The notes: a model not told the origin generated them from the letters alone. Numbered from the stretch's first letter, positions 37,478-46,573 are shown. The stretch is 64,000 nt of DNA from Gammaproteobacteria bacterium (GCA_018067045.1 JAGPVL010000017.1:62001-126000), one strand, 5' to 3'. Numbers and translations are program-made.

Positions 37478-38488
37478 ATGTTTGATAATAAAGTATTGAT
37501 GATTACCGGTGGAACGGGATCTTTCGGGCATACGGTGTTGAAGCGATTTTTGAATACCAATGTTCGGGAAATTCGCATTTTCTCACGAGACGAAAAGAAG
37601 CAGGAGGATATGCGCATTGCCTTGTCTAGCGATAAGGTCAAATTTTACATTGGCGACGTTCGAGATTACGACAGTTTGACGCAAGCGATGATCGGCGTTG
37701 ACTATATTTTCCATGCTGCCGCGCTTAAGCAGGTTCCATCTTGCGAGTTTTATCCAATGGAAGCTGTGCGAACAAATGTTAATGGCACTGAAAATGTATT
37801 GAATGCAGCGATCGCTAGCGGTGTTAAGCGTGTTGTTGTGCTGAGTACGGACAAGGCTGTGTACCCGATTAATGCAATGGGTATCTCTAAGGCCATGGCG
37901 GAGAAGCTGATGGTCGCAAAATCCCGTCTTATTCCTGATGGTGGCACTGTCGTTTGTGCGACGCGCTACGGCAATGTGATGGCGTCACGCGGCTCGGTCA
38001 TTCCGCTATTTGTAGAGCAGATGAAGAAGGGCGATAACCTTACGGTTACCGACCCGGAAATGACCCGTTTTTTGATGTCGCTTGAAGACTCCGTTGATTT
38101 GGTGTTGCATGCCTTTGAACATGGTCAGCAAGGAGATTTGTTTATTCAAAAAGCACCTGCTTCTACCGTGGGTGACTTGGCTCAAGCATTAAAAGAGCTA
38201 TTTGAGAAAGAAAACGATGTGCGAGTTATCGGAACGCGGCACGGCGAAAAACTCTATGAGTCGTTGGTGTCTCGAGAAGAGATGGCAAAGTCTGAGGATA
38301 TGGGGCGCTACTACCGTATCCCGGCAGATAATCGTGACCTCAATTATAAGAAATATTTTGTAGAGGGTGAACAGTTGGGGGCGGAAATTGATGATTACAC
38401 GTCACATAACACTGAGCGCTTAGATGTAGAAGGAATTAAAAAGTTGTTGCTCAAACTCGATTACATCAAGGAGCAGCTCGATGCTTAA
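37478..38488 (+). CDS. fnlA: UDP-GlcNAc 4,6-dehydratase/5-epimerase
   Basis: First step to UDP-N-acetyl-L-fucosamine. A 336-aa SDR lacking membrane helices: GGTGSFGHTVLKRFL, IFSRDEKKQEDMR, AAALKQVPSCEFYP, STDKAVYPINAMGISKA (Lys of the active site) and RYGNVMASRGSVIPLF. It ends with the long FnlA/WbjB/CapE tail (RYYRIPADNRDLNYKKYF). The AALKQVPSCEF segment separates it from the larger WbpM/PglF enzymes. It overlaps fnlC by 8 bp. Confidence 0.93.
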   Translation: MFDNKVLMITGGTGSFGHTVLKRFLNTNVREIRIFSRDEKKQEDMRIALSSDKVKFYIGDVRDYDSLTQAMIGVDYIFHAAALKQVPSCEFYPMEAVRTNVNGTENVLNAAIASGVKRVVVLSTDKAVYPINAMGISKAMAEKLMVAKSRLIPDGGTVVCATRYGNVMASRGSVIPLFVEQMKKGDNLTVTDPEMTRFLMSLEDSVDLVLHAFEHGQQGDLFIQKAPASTVGDLAQALKELFEKENDVRVIGTRHGEKLYESLVSREEMAKSEDMGRYYRIPADNRDLNYKKYFVEGEQLGAEIDDYTSHNTERLDVEGIKKLLLKLDYIKEQLDA

Positions 38489-39608
38489 AGTGATGACGTT
38501 GGTTGGTACTCGCCCAGAGCTTATTAAGATGAGTCGAGTAATTGCGGAGTTGGATAAGCAAGTTAACCATGTTCTTGTTCATTCTGGGCAAAATTATGAT
38601 TTCGAGCTGAATCAGGTTTTCTTTGATGACTTAGAAATTCGTAAGCCGGATTATTTCTTGGGCGCCGCTGGTGAGACTGCTGCGAAAACTATTGCAGAGG
38701 TTATCTCTAAGGCTGATGAGATTTTTGAGAAAGAACAGCCTGATGCGCTGATGCTATATGGCGATACGAATACTTGTTTGGCGGTTATTGCTGCCAAGCG
38801 CCGTAAGATCCCGGTTTTTCATATGGAGGCGGGTAATCGTTGTTTTGATCAACGCGTGCCGGAAGAGCTCAATCGTAAAGTGTTGGATCATCTCAGCGAC
38901 ATTAATATGGTGCTGACCGAGCATGCGCGTCGCTATCTGATTGCCGAAGGTATTCGCCCCGAGACGATTATCAAGACCGGCTCCCATATGCATGAAGTGC
39001 TTGAGTACTACATGCCAAAAATTGAGCAGTCTACGGTTCTAGCGGACAGTGGCTTGCAGGCGGGTAAGTTTTTTGTTGTCAGCGCGCATCGCGAAGAAAA
39101 CGTGGATACGCCGGATAATCTGCGCGATCTCATCGCTACACTGAAAGCGCTCGCAGATGAGTACAGCCATCCAATTATTGTGTCTACCCATCCTCGCACG
39201 CGTAAACGTTTGGAGGCGTTAGGCGAGTCGCTAGACCATCCTTTGATACGCTTTGTTAAGCCGTTTGGGTTGCTCGATTACATTAAGCTGCAGATGTCCG
39301 CCCTGTGCGTTCTGTCGGATAGCGGCACGATTACTGAGGAGTCATCGTTGCTGAACTTTCCTGCCGTGACATTGCGCAATGCACATGAACGCCCGGAAGG
39401 CATGGATGAGGGCACATTGATTATGACTGGCTTACGCAAAGAGTCAGTTATGGAGGCGGTGAAGGTGGTAGTCAGCCAACATGGCAATGGCGACAGGGTT
39501 ATTCCGCTCGTGCCGGATTATAAGGGCGGACCAGTGTCGCTGCAGGTGGTTCGCGTGGTGTTGAGTTATACCGATTATATCAATCGTACTGTTTGGCATA
39601 AGAGTTAG
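38481..39608 (+). CDS. fnlC: UDP-N-acetyl-6-deoxy-talosamine 2-epimerase
   Basis: Last step of UDP-L-FucNAc synthesis, related to UDP-GlcNAc 2-epimerase. Features are VGTRPELIKMSRVIAELDK, VHSGQNYDFELNQVFF, MLYGDTNTCLAVIAAKR, HMEAGNRCFDQRVPEE, SAHREENVDTPDNL and SDSGTITEESSLLNFP. The GNRCFDQRVPEE form is that of FnlC/WbjD/CapG rather than WecB. 375 aa, complete. The start overlaps fnlA by 8 bp, indicating coupling. Confidence 0.93.
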   Translation: MLKVMTLVGTRPELIKMSRVIAELDKQVNHVLVHSGQNYDFELNQVFFDDLEIRKPDYFLGAAGETAAKTIAEVISKADEIFEKEQPDALMLYGDTNTCLAVIAAKRRKIPVFHMEAGNRCFDQRVPEELNRKVLDHLSDINMVLTEHARRYLIAEGIRPETIIKTGSHMHEVLEYYMPKIEQSTVLADSGLQAGKFFVVSAHREENVDTPDNLRDLIATLKALADEYSHPIIVSTHPRTRKRLEALGESLDHPLIRFVKPFGLLDYIKLQMSALCVLSDSGTITEESSLLNFPAVTLRNAHERPEGMDEGTLIMTGLRKESVMEAVKVVVSQHGNGDRVIPLVPDYKGGPVSLQVVRVVLSYTDYINRTVWHKS

Positions 39609-39613
39609 CGCTG

Positions 39614-40588
39614 GTGCGTATTTTGGTAACAGGGGCAAGCGGTTTTGTCGGTGCAGCCATTGGGGCTGCGTTAGGGGCTAGTCCGTTGCACGTAGGCAGA
39701 CTTGCGTACCGCGGCACTTTACCCGTGGCGCCGAGTTCCGTAGACGGCATTGATCAGAACGAAGTTTGTGCTGCGGCCGATTTAAATTCGGCTGCGGATT
39801 GGTCCGCCGCATTGACCGATGTTGATGTGGTTATTCACAGCGCCGGGCGCGCGCACATTATGGATGAGGCTAGCATGGATCCGCTGGCCGCATTTCGTAC
39901 GGTTAATGTCGATGGCACTCTTCGTCTTGCGCGGCAAGCTGTTGCGGCGGGGGTGCAGCGTTTTATTTTTGTGAGTTCCATTAAGGTCAATGGTGAAGAA
40001 ACGTTGCCCAGCTTGCCTTTTACCGCAGATGCAGAACCGTTGCCAGTTGATCCTTACGGTGTCTCGAAGCACGAAGCAGAGCAAGGGTTGCAGGCGTTAG
40101 CAAAAGAGTCTGGCCTAGAAGTGGTGATTGTTCGTCCAGTTTTAGTGTACGGCCCAGGTGTAAAGGCGAATTTTCGTAGCATGATGAACTGGTTAAACAA
40201 GGGCGTTCCTTTACCTTTAGGCGCGATAGACAATCGTAGAAGCCTTGTGGCACTGGATAATCTAGTGGACTTGCTTATTACCTGCATTGACCATCCTGCT
40301 GCGGCGAATCAGACATTTTTAGTTAGCGATGATGAAGATCTTTCCACAACAATGTTGTTGCAGCGAATGGCGGCGGCATTAGAACGCAATCCACGCTTAC
40401 TACCTATTCCGCCCGTTCTTTTGACACTGGCGGCGCGGGTTTTGGGTAAGGAAAATATTGCACAGCGACTATGTGGGTTCTTACAAGTTGATATTAGTAA
40501 AACGAAAGCATTGTTAGATTGGCAGCCATTGGTTGGGGTTGACGCGGCATTAAGCAAAACAGCGAGGCATTTTCAGCGCCACTCTTAG
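39614..40588 (+). CDS. wbpV: UDP-4-keto-6-deoxy-GlcNAc reductase (WbpV/WbjF-like)
   Basis: SDR of 324 aa with ILVTGASGFVGAAIG, VVIHSAGRAHIMDE, VSSIKVNGE and the Tyr-x3-Lys in DPYGVSKHEAE, then IVRPVLVYGPGVKANF. The HSAGRAHIMDE and SSIKVNGE segments are typical of WbpV and relatives that, after WbpM, make UDP-D-QuiNAc. Its place directly before wbpL, with wbpM farther on, copies the end of Pseudomonas O-antigen clusters. GTG start 5 bases after the fnlC stop. Confidence 0.87.
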   Translation: MRILVTGASGFVGAAIGAALGASPLHVGRLAYRGTLPVAPSSVDGIDQNEVCAAADLNSAADWSAALTDVDVVIHSAGRAHIMDEASMDPLAAFRTVNVDGTLRLARQAVAAGVQRFIFVSSIKVNGEETLPSLPFTADAEPLPVDPYGVSKHEAEQGLQALAKESGLEVVIVRPVLVYGPGVKANFRSMMNWLNKGVPLPLGAIDNRRSLVALDNLVDLLITCIDHPAAANQTFLVSDDEDLSTTMLLQRMAAALERNPRLLPIPPVLLTLAARVLGKENIAQRLCGFLQVDISKTKALLDWQPLVGVDAALSKTARHFQRHS

Positions 40589-40631
40589 CGTTGCTAATAA
40601 TGCATGCGATCAGATTTTTTTGGGGAAGTGA

Positions 40632-41654
40632 ATGACGTATTTATTTGGGCTGATGCCAGTTGTTGTACTGGTTTCGTTTTTGATCACATGGGGATTGCGT
40701 AAGTACGCTATCGCCCACAGCGTCATCGACGTACCTGGGGCGCGCAGCTCGCATACGGTGCCGACGCCACGCGGCGGTGGGGTCGCGATCGTTATAACGT
40801 TTTTGGCGATATTGCCTATGTTCGCAATGGCGGGGGCGGTGTCTAAACCCTTGATGTGGGCAGTGCTCGGCTCCGGTGCTGGCATTGCATTGCTAGGCTT
40901 TCTAGATGATCACGGCCATATCGCAGCGCGTTGGCGTCTAATTGCACATTTTGTCGCTGCTGCTTGGGCGTTGTTTTGGTTGGGCGGTTTACCGCCGTTG
41001 GCGTTGTTTGATTATCCACTGCACCTCGGCTGGCTCGGTCATGCATTGGCAGCAATGTATTTAGTCTGGATGCTCAATTTATATAACTTTATGGATGGTA
41101 TCGACGGAATTGCCAGTGTTGAGGCTGTCTGTGTTTGTATTGGTGCTGTGTGTTTGTATTTAATAGCCGGGCGTACGGAAATGATTGGTGTGCCGTTATT
41201 GCTGGCTTGTGCGGTCATCGGTTTTTTAATCTGGAATTTTCCACCAGCAAAGATCTTCATGGGAGATGCGGGTAGTAGCTTTATTGGCATTGTGGTCGGC
41301 ATTTTGTCATTAGAGGCGGCGTGGATGGTGCCGCATGCGTTGTGGACTTGGTTGATTTTGCTCGGCGTGTTTATTGTAGATGCGACCTTCACATTATTAC
41401 GACGGTTGTTACGCAAAGAGAAATTTTATGAAGCGCATCGCAGCCATGCTTATCAGTATGCGTCGCGACGTTACGGTAAGCATCTTCCTGTCACGCTTGG
41501 CGTAGCCGCGATAAACCTAGGTTGGCTATTGCCGATAGCCTTGCTGGTTGGCACTAGTGCATTGCGTGCGGAAGTCGGTGTTGTGGTTGCCTATGTGCCG
41601 CTGATTGTCCTTGCCGTTATATACCGTGCCGGCGCTGAGGAGATTGCTGAGTGA
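40632..41654 (+). CDS. wbpL: Undecaprenyl-phosphate glycosyl-1-phosphate transferase, WbpL/WecA-like
   Basis: Polytopic initiating transferase (340 aa, about 10-11 helices) that loads a first HexNAc-phosphate onto undecaprenyl phosphate. Motifs are the cytosolic RSSHTVPTPRGGG, GFLDDHGHI (Asp-Asp Mg site), YNFMDGIDGIA (catalytic Asp), NFPPAKIFMGDAGSSF, and the sugar-binding EAHRSHAYQYASRRYG. WbpL in Pseudomonas starts O-antigen with FucNAc or QuiNAc, matching the neighbouring fnl and wbpV genes. This is a second initiating enzyme besides the PglC-type at 24857. It ends GTGA into the next gene. Confidence 0.93.
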   Translation: MTYLFGLMPVVVLVSFLITWGLRKYAIAHSVIDVPGARSSHTVPTPRGGGVAIVITFLAILPMFAMAGAVSKPLMWAVLGSGAGIALLGFLDDHGHIAARWRLIAHFVAAAWALFWLGGLPPLALFDYPLHLGWLGHALAAMYLVWMLNLYNFMDGIDGIASVEAVCVCIGAVCLYLIAGRTEMIGVPLLLACAVIGFLIWNFPPAKIFMGDAGSSFIGIVVGILSLEAAWMVPHALWTWLILLGVFIVDATFTLLRRLLRKEKFYEAHRSHAYQYASRRYGKHLPVTLGVAAINLGWLLPIALLVGTSALRAEVGVVVAYVPLIVLAVIYRAGAEEIAE

Positions 41655-42229
41655 AAGAGCGTACACTGCTGGTGATTGGTGCGGGTGGCCACGGCAAGGC
41701 AGTAGCGGAAGCGGCTTTGCTGAGCGGGGAATGGCAAGCGGTTACGTTCGCCGACGATCGATGGCCGGAGCTGAAAGAATCCTTTGGTTGTCCAGTCATT
41801 AGCAATTTGGCGGGACTTGCAGATATTGCCGCGACCGTTGATGCCGCCATCGCGGCAGTTGGGAATAACGCAGTGCGGGAGCAGTGGTGCGAGTCGATTG
41901 TCGCGGCTGGGTTGCAGCTCGCGACAGTGATTCATCCGCGAGCATTTGTCAGTGCAACGGCGACGCTGAGTGCGGGCACTGCCGTGATGGCAATGGCAAT
42001 GGTGGGTGTCGACGCTGTACTGGGCCGAGGTGTTATTGTGAATGCAGGGGCGATCGTTGATCATGATGCGTCGCTTGGTGACTTTGCGCATCTCGGCGTA
42101 GGAGTTCAGCTTGCAGGTGGAGTCAAGGTGGGTGCGCGTGGGTGGCTGCAGGCTGGTTGTTGTGCGGGTTACGGGGTTGTTTTGGCGGAAGCTGAAGTTC
42201 TGGCGCCGGGTACCATACTCTCGGTCTAG
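41651..42229 (+). CDS. PglD-family sugar acetyltransferase (second copy)
   Basis: A 192-aa relative of the PglD at 25447. LLVIGAGGHGKAVAEAAL at the N-terminus, FADDRWPEL, and a hexapeptide helix with the catalytic histidine in IVDHDASLGDFAHLGVGVQL. It lacks the usual GVPAR-type ending and stops at APGTILSV. One tract has a repeat-like AVMAMAMVGV. The GTG start overlaps the wbpL stop. It probably acetylates another UDP-amino sugar, or is a redundant paralogue. Confidence 0.85.
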   Translation: MKERTLLVIGAGGHGKAVAEAALLSGEWQAVTFADDRWPELKESFGCPVISNLAGLADIAATVDAAIAAVGNNAVREQWCESIVAAGLQLATVIHPRAFVSATATLSAGTAVMAMAMVGVDAVLGRGVIVNAGAIVDHDASLGDFAHLGVGVQLAGGVKVGARGWLQAGCCAGYGVVLAEAEVLAPGTILSV

Positions 42230-42336
42230 CCGTCGCTGATCCCTATTACACGTCGCCCGTTTAAGTCTAGTGCTCCGGCTGAATGTCCGCTGTTATTCGC
42301 CTCTTTGCAGGGCGTTAGATTTCCGATGGAGTGCGA

Positions 42337-43242
42337 ATGAACGTACGTAAGGCGATTTTGCCGGTGGCAGGCATGGGCACGCGTTTCCTACCTGCGACAA
42401 AGGCTATTCCCAAAGAACTCATTCCTGTTATTGATAAGCCGGTGTTGCAGTACGTGGTTGAAGAGGCTGCAGCGGCGGGCATTACTGAGATTGTACTGGT
42501 TACCCATACGTCAAAACCTGCGATCGAAAGGCATTTCGCTGTTGACGCGGATTTGGAATCTGATTTGCGGCGGCGTGGAAAGGACGAGTTGTTAGCGCTT
42601 GTTGAAGGGATTTGTCCTGCAGGAGTCAGTTTTACTTTCGTGTTACAGGATCGTGTGCTGGGTCTTGGTTACGCAGTATCTTGTGCGCGAGAGGTTATAG
42701 GTGATGAACCGTTCGCTGTTCTGCTGCCAGATGTGTTGGTTGATAATCGTGAGTTAGGATCTGACTTGGCGACAATGATTCATCGTTTCCAAGCGAGCGG
42801 TAAGTCTCAGGTTATGGTTGAAGAAGTAGATGCGCAACGTGTCGATCAGTATGGCATTGTTTCTCTTGGGGCGAGTGATCACTCCCTGTCAGAGGTGAGT
42901 CGTGTACTGGCGCCGTCTATGAGCGCAGATATGAAAGCCATTGTTGAGAAACCTTCTGTTGGTGAGGTGCGTTCCAATTTAGCTGTGGTAGGGCGCTATG
43001 TTTTCCCTGCGTCATTGTTTGATTATCTAGCATCGACGTCGCCCGGCGCGGACGGAGAAATTCAGTTGACTGATGCGGTTGCCAGTTTGCTTCAGCACTC
43101 TTCGGTTCAAGCATATCGGATGGAGGGAGTGACTTATGATTGCGGTAGCAAAGTGGGCTGTTTTCAAGCAACGCTGGCATTCGCTAGACGGCACCCTCAG
43201 TTCTCGGCGGAATTTTCCGCGCTGATCACGCAATACCAATAG
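42337..43242 (+). CDS. galU: UTP-glucose-1-phosphate uridylyltransferase
   Basis: Makes UDP-glucose. Signature N-terminus KAILPVAGMGTRFLPATKAI, PKELIPVIDKP, QYVVEEA, and metal/UDP-Glc residues in LLPDVLVD and EKPS. Start at ATG 42337 is set by GGAG (42328-42331) at 5-base spacing, not the in-frame GTG 42331. 301 aa. It begins a galU - dehydrogenase-like - pgi block that feeds sugar nucleotides to the locus. Confidence 0.94.
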   Translation: MNVRKAILPVAGMGTRFLPATKAIPKELIPVIDKPVLQYVVEEAAAAGITEIVLVTHTSKPAIERHFAVDADLESDLRRRGKDELLALVEGICPAGVSFTFVLQDRVLGLGYAVSCAREVIGDEPFAVLLPDVLVDNRELGSDLATMIHRFQASGKSQVMVEEVDAQRVDQYGIVSLGASDHSLSEVSRVLAPSMSADMKAIVEKPSVGEVRSNLAVVGRYVFPASLFDYLASTSPGADGEIQLTDAVASLLQHSSVQAYRMEGVTYDCGSKVGCFQATLAFARRHPQFSAEFSALITQYQ

Positions 43243-43254
43243 CGAGGTAGGCTT

Positions 43255-44553
43255 ATGCATTTCGATGTTTACGGTGACACCTTATGTGCCGTCGTCACCG
43301 CTGCCGCGCTAGCGTCTACAGGCAACTATATCCATCTTCGTCTACCTAATGGCGTGGTTGCCGAGAATCTTACGTTGGGCGCATGCCCGTATAAAGAGCC
43401 TGGGTTGGCAGATCTGCTGACAGAACAGCTAAAAAATAAGCGCTTGTGTATTGGTTCGGCGGATGGCCTTCCGGAGGACAACGTACATGTTGTATTTGTC
43501 GCAGTCTCGCCGAATGCATTTGACGGTGTCGAGCGTTTAATGGAAGAGTTGGCGGCGCTGCCACCACGCCGATGGCTGCTAATCAATCAGTCGACGTTTC
43601 CAGTCGGTTCGACAGCAAACCTTGAAGCGCTGTTTTTCTCTCACTTACCTGATGATTCTTCTGCAAGTCTTTCTGCGGTGAGTTTGCCGGATTTATTACA
43701 GGAAGGTGCCGCGCTTCAGAGCTTTATGCGGCCAACAAATTTAATTTTAGGTTGTGATGATTCCGAGGCAGAACAAGATATTCGGGAAATTTTGAGTCCG
43801 TTTAATCGGCGCCGCGAAGGGATGAGGTTAATGCGCCCGAGTGAGGCTGAGTTTACCAAGCTGGCGATTAACGGCATGCTGGCGACTCGATTAAGTTTTA
43901 TGAATGATATGGCCAATCTAGCTGACGTATTGCATGTCGATATTGAAAACGTACGTTTAGGTATGGGGGCAGATCCACGTATTGGCGATGCGTATCTTTA
44001 TCCGGGCTGTGGTTTCGGTGGCTTAAGTTTTTCTCGAGACGTAATGAGTCTTGCACACACGCAGAAAGATGCCGGTGTACATTCCGCTTTACTTGATCAG
44101 GTTTTAAAAATTAACGAACGGCAAAAAGAAGTGTTGTTTCGCAAGCTATGGAAGCACTATAAAACTGATCTTAAAGGTAAAAAAATTGCGCTCTGGGGGG
44201 CTGCGTTTAAGCCCGGTACAGGAAGAATTGAAAATGCACCGTCTTTGACATTAATCGATGCTTTGCTTGCACAAGGGGCAGAGGTTTATGTTCATGACCC
44301 TATGGCATTGCCAGCTTTGTCCGAACGCTATAAGAATTATGCTGCGGTTAGTGTAAGTGATGATGCCTACGATATTTTGCACGACGCCGATGCGCTGATA
44401 CTGGTGACTGAGTGGAAAGAGTATTGGGCGCCGGATTTTGACCGCCTTAAGGCTTCCATGCGGTCTCCGCTTATTCTCGATGGCCGTAATATTTATCAGC
44501 CGGAGTATGTGCGCCAGAAGGGCTTCGATTATTACGGCGTTGGGAGAGGCTAA
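43255..44553 (+). CDS. Divergent UDP-glucose/GDP-mannose dehydrogenase-family protein lacking the usual catalytic Cys
   Basis: A 432-aa member of the UDP-glucose dehydrogenase family by overall layout: STFPVGST-like middle, EAEFTKLAINGMLATRLSF with Lys202 and Asn206, and a C-terminal domain from KIALWGAAFKPGTGRIENAPS. The usual catalytic loop GGSCFPKD reads GGLSFSRD, so the nucleophilic Cys is Ser258. Lys202-to-258 spacing (56) equals the canonical spacing, and a Cys lies six residues earlier at 252. The N-terminal NAD loop (VYGDTLCAVVTAA) also departs from GxGxxG. Dehydrogenase activity is therefore doubtful. It lies between galU and pgi, the usual place for ugd. Confidence 0.85.
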   Translation: MHFDVYGDTLCAVVTAAALASTGNYIHLRLPNGVVAENLTLGACPYKEPGLADLLTEQLKNKRLCIGSADGLPEDNVHVVFVAVSPNAFDGVERLMEELAALPPRRWLLINQSTFPVGSTANLEALFFSHLPDDSSASLSAVSLPDLLQEGAALQSFMRPTNLILGCDDSEAEQDIREILSPFNRRREGMRLMRPSEAEFTKLAINGMLATRLSFMNDMANLADVLHVDIENVRLGMGADPRIGDAYLYPGCGFGGLSFSRDVMSLAHTQKDAGVHSALLDQVLKINERQKEVLFRKLWKHYKTDLKGKKIALWGAAFKPGTGRIENAPSLTLIDALLAQGAEVYVHDPMALPALSERYKNYAAVSVSDDAYDILHDADALILVTEWKEYWAPDFDRLKASMRSPLILDGRNIYQPEYVRQKGFDYYGVGRG

Positions 44554-44555
44554 TC

Positions 44556-46259
44556 ATGCGTGATGAAGGGAGGCCTCAGTTAACAGGTGCTCGGCGCCAC
44601 GCGTGGGATGCTTTGGTTGATCAAGCCGATGCCTTGAGTTCTGTTCATCTGGCAGAGTTGTTTGAGAGGGACTCGGAGCGCTTTTCTTCACTGAGTCGAG
44701 AATTAGGCGACTTTTTCGTTGATTTCAGCAAGCAGAAGATCACCGACGAAACCTTGCAGAAACTAGTCGCGCTGGCTGATGCGTCTGAGCTAAGTGCGTG
44801 GATTGAGAAGCTGTTTGGCGGCGCGTTGATTAATGAGACGGAAGGACGGCCAGCGATGCATTGGGCGCTAAGGGCGCCGTACAAGGATAAGATATTGAGC
44901 CATTGTTCTGGCGGTCGCGAGCACTCCTCTTTTAATCCCGATGCAGTAGAAGAACAGCTCGTTCGATTGCAGGCGATTGTTGAAAAGATCCATGCAGGTC
45001 AATGGCGTGGGTGTACGGGCGAGGTGATTACCGATGTTGTTAACGTTGGTGTAGGTGGCTCTGATTTAGGTCCGCTAATGGCGTGTCGCGCGTTGGAAGA
45101 TGCTCGTTTACAGGATGGCAGAAGAATAGACATTCATTTCGTCTCCACCGTTGATGGAAGCCAGCTGTCCCATTTATTGAATGTACTTAATCCTCATCAG
45201 ACATTGTTTGTCGTTTCTTCAAAGTCATTTGCCACGGTGGATACTCTTTATAACGCAACTACCGCGAAAGGTTGGCTTTCTCGTCACTTAGGCGACCAGC
45301 GCTCCGTGATGCAGTGCCATTTTCTAGGTGTATCTGCTGATGTCAACAGAATGACAGAGTGGGGGATTTTTCCAGAGAATCAGTTGTTACTGTGGCCTTG
45401 GGTGGGTGGAAGATACTCCGTGTGGTCGACGATCGGTTTGCCGTTAGCATTGATTCTTGGCGGAGAAGGCTTTCGACGTTTCTTGGCTGGTGCGCATGAG
45501 ATGGATAAACATTTTCATACGACGCCGTGGTTAGAAAACATTCCCGTTCTGATGGCTCTGATTGGCGTTTGGAATAATAACTTTCTCGGCATTAATGCTC
45601 ATGCGGTGCTTCCTTATGATGGCCGACTGAAATATTTGCCTGCGTATTTGTCCCAACTTGAAATGGAGTCCAACGGCAAGTCGGTGACGCGCTCTGGCGA
45701 ATATGTTTCCTATAAAACCTGCCCCGTTGTGTGGGGAGAGGTTGGGCCGAACGCGCAACATGCTTTTTACCAATTGCTCCATCAAGGCACGCCACGTGTG
45801 GCGAGTGATTTTATTGTTTCGGCGCATCGCTATCTTGGTAGTGAATATGCTGAAGAGGCTCAGGAATTAGGGCGTCAGCATGAATTAGCTCTGGCCAATT
45901 GTTTAGCGCAATCGCGACTGCTTGCCTTGGGTGAGCATGCCCTGCCGAGTAGCACTGATAGGCCGATGCATAGTCGTTGCCAAGGCGGGCAGCCGAGCAC
46001 GACATTCTTATTGGATGAGCTAAATCCTCATACGCTTGGCAAGTTACTGGCGGCCTACGAGCACAAGGTGTTTGTCCAAGCAGTGTTGTGGGATATCAAT
46101 CCATTTGATCAGTGGGGCGTGGAAATGGGCAAGGCCATCGCGACTGAGACGCTGGCGCTGCTTCAGGATGGCGGCAAGTGGTCTGATAAAGGTGCTGATG
46201 GCGTCAGCGAAACAGATAGTTCGACGGTGGGGCTGATCGGTAAAATCAGGGGCGAGTAA
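44556..46259 (+). CDS. pgi: Glucose-6-phosphate isomerase
   Basis: Interconverts glucose-6-P and fructose-6-P, linking central carbon to UDP-HexNAc supply. Motifs are NVGVGGSDLGPLMACRAL, VVSSKSFATVDTLYNA, GGRYSVWSTIGLPLAL, the catalytic Glu in LEMESNGKSV, HAFYQLLHQGT and the C-terminal INPFDQWGVEMGKAI. 567 aa is a normal length. It starts two bases after the dehydrogenase-like gene and so is co-translated. Its TAA overlaps a possible 28-aa frame. Confidence 0.95.
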   Translation: MRDEGRPQLTGARRHAWDALVDQADALSSVHLAELFERDSERFSSLSRELGDFFVDFSKQKITDETLQKLVALADASELSAWIEKLFGGALINETEGRPAMHWALRAPYKDKILSHCSGGREHSSFNPDAVEEQLVRLQAIVEKIHAGQWRGCTGEVITDVVNVGVGGSDLGPLMACRALEDARLQDGRRIDIHFVSTVDGSQLSHLLNVLNPHQTLFVVSSKSFATVDTLYNATTAKGWLSRHLGDQRSVMQCHFLGVSADVNRMTEWGIFPENQLLLWPWVGGRYSVWSTIGLPLALILGGEGFRRFLAGAHEMDKHFHTTPWLENIPVLMALIGVWNNNFLGINAHAVLPYDGRLKYLPAYLSQLEMESNGKSVTRSGEYVSYKTCPVVWGEVGPNAQHAFYQLLHQGTPRVASDFIVSAHRYLGSEYAEEAQELGRQHELALANCLAQSRLLALGEHALPSSTDRPMHSRCQGGQPSTTFLLDELNPHTLGKLLAAYEHKVFVQAVLWDINPFDQWGVEMGKAIATETLALLQDGGKWSDKGADGVSETDSSTVGLIGKIRGE

Positions 46260-46345
46260 TGTTGGAGGAGCACCTCGTACTGGCGTTGTGGCAGATGACC
46301 GATGGAGAAAGCAGCCTTGCTGTTCCGTTTGAACGTCTTTGTTAG
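46259..46345 (+). CDS. Possible 28-aa ORF overlapping pgi stop
   Basis: TAATG at the pgi stop opens a 28-codon frame (MLEEHLVLALWQM...ERLC) ending at TAG 46343-46345. The overlap would allow re-initiation. No recognised family. Listed as weak because the overlap is the only support. Confidence 0.15.
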   Translation: MLEEHLVLALWQMTDGESSLAVPFERLC

Positions 46346-46573
46346 GGCATTGTCAGTACTTTCGGATTTACCGTAGAAGCAGTGAGAGTTTCATCAAGTG
46401 ATCGATATGCCAGCTAGCGTTCATTTTGAGATTAATTGCCATGCAACGCAGACAAACTCTGCCAAGCGCCGTCTGTACTTGGCAATTGTCTCAGTGTCCG
46501 GTGTTCATCATTGCGCTGGCCCCTTAGAATGTATGGGTAATGATGGCTGTAGCTCAGGGAATTAGGTTTCGGT
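46346..46573. other. Rest of the pgi-wbpM gap, no gene seen
   Basis: The gap between pgi and wbpM is 314 bp. After the possible 28-aa frame nothing is supported: no good open frame, no tandem repeat and no convincing promoter. TTCATC (from about 46506) with TAGAAT near 46527 is a poor sigma70 match with a short spacer. wbpM may have its own promoter here, as in Pseudomonas where it is often separately spaced. Confidence 0.4.
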
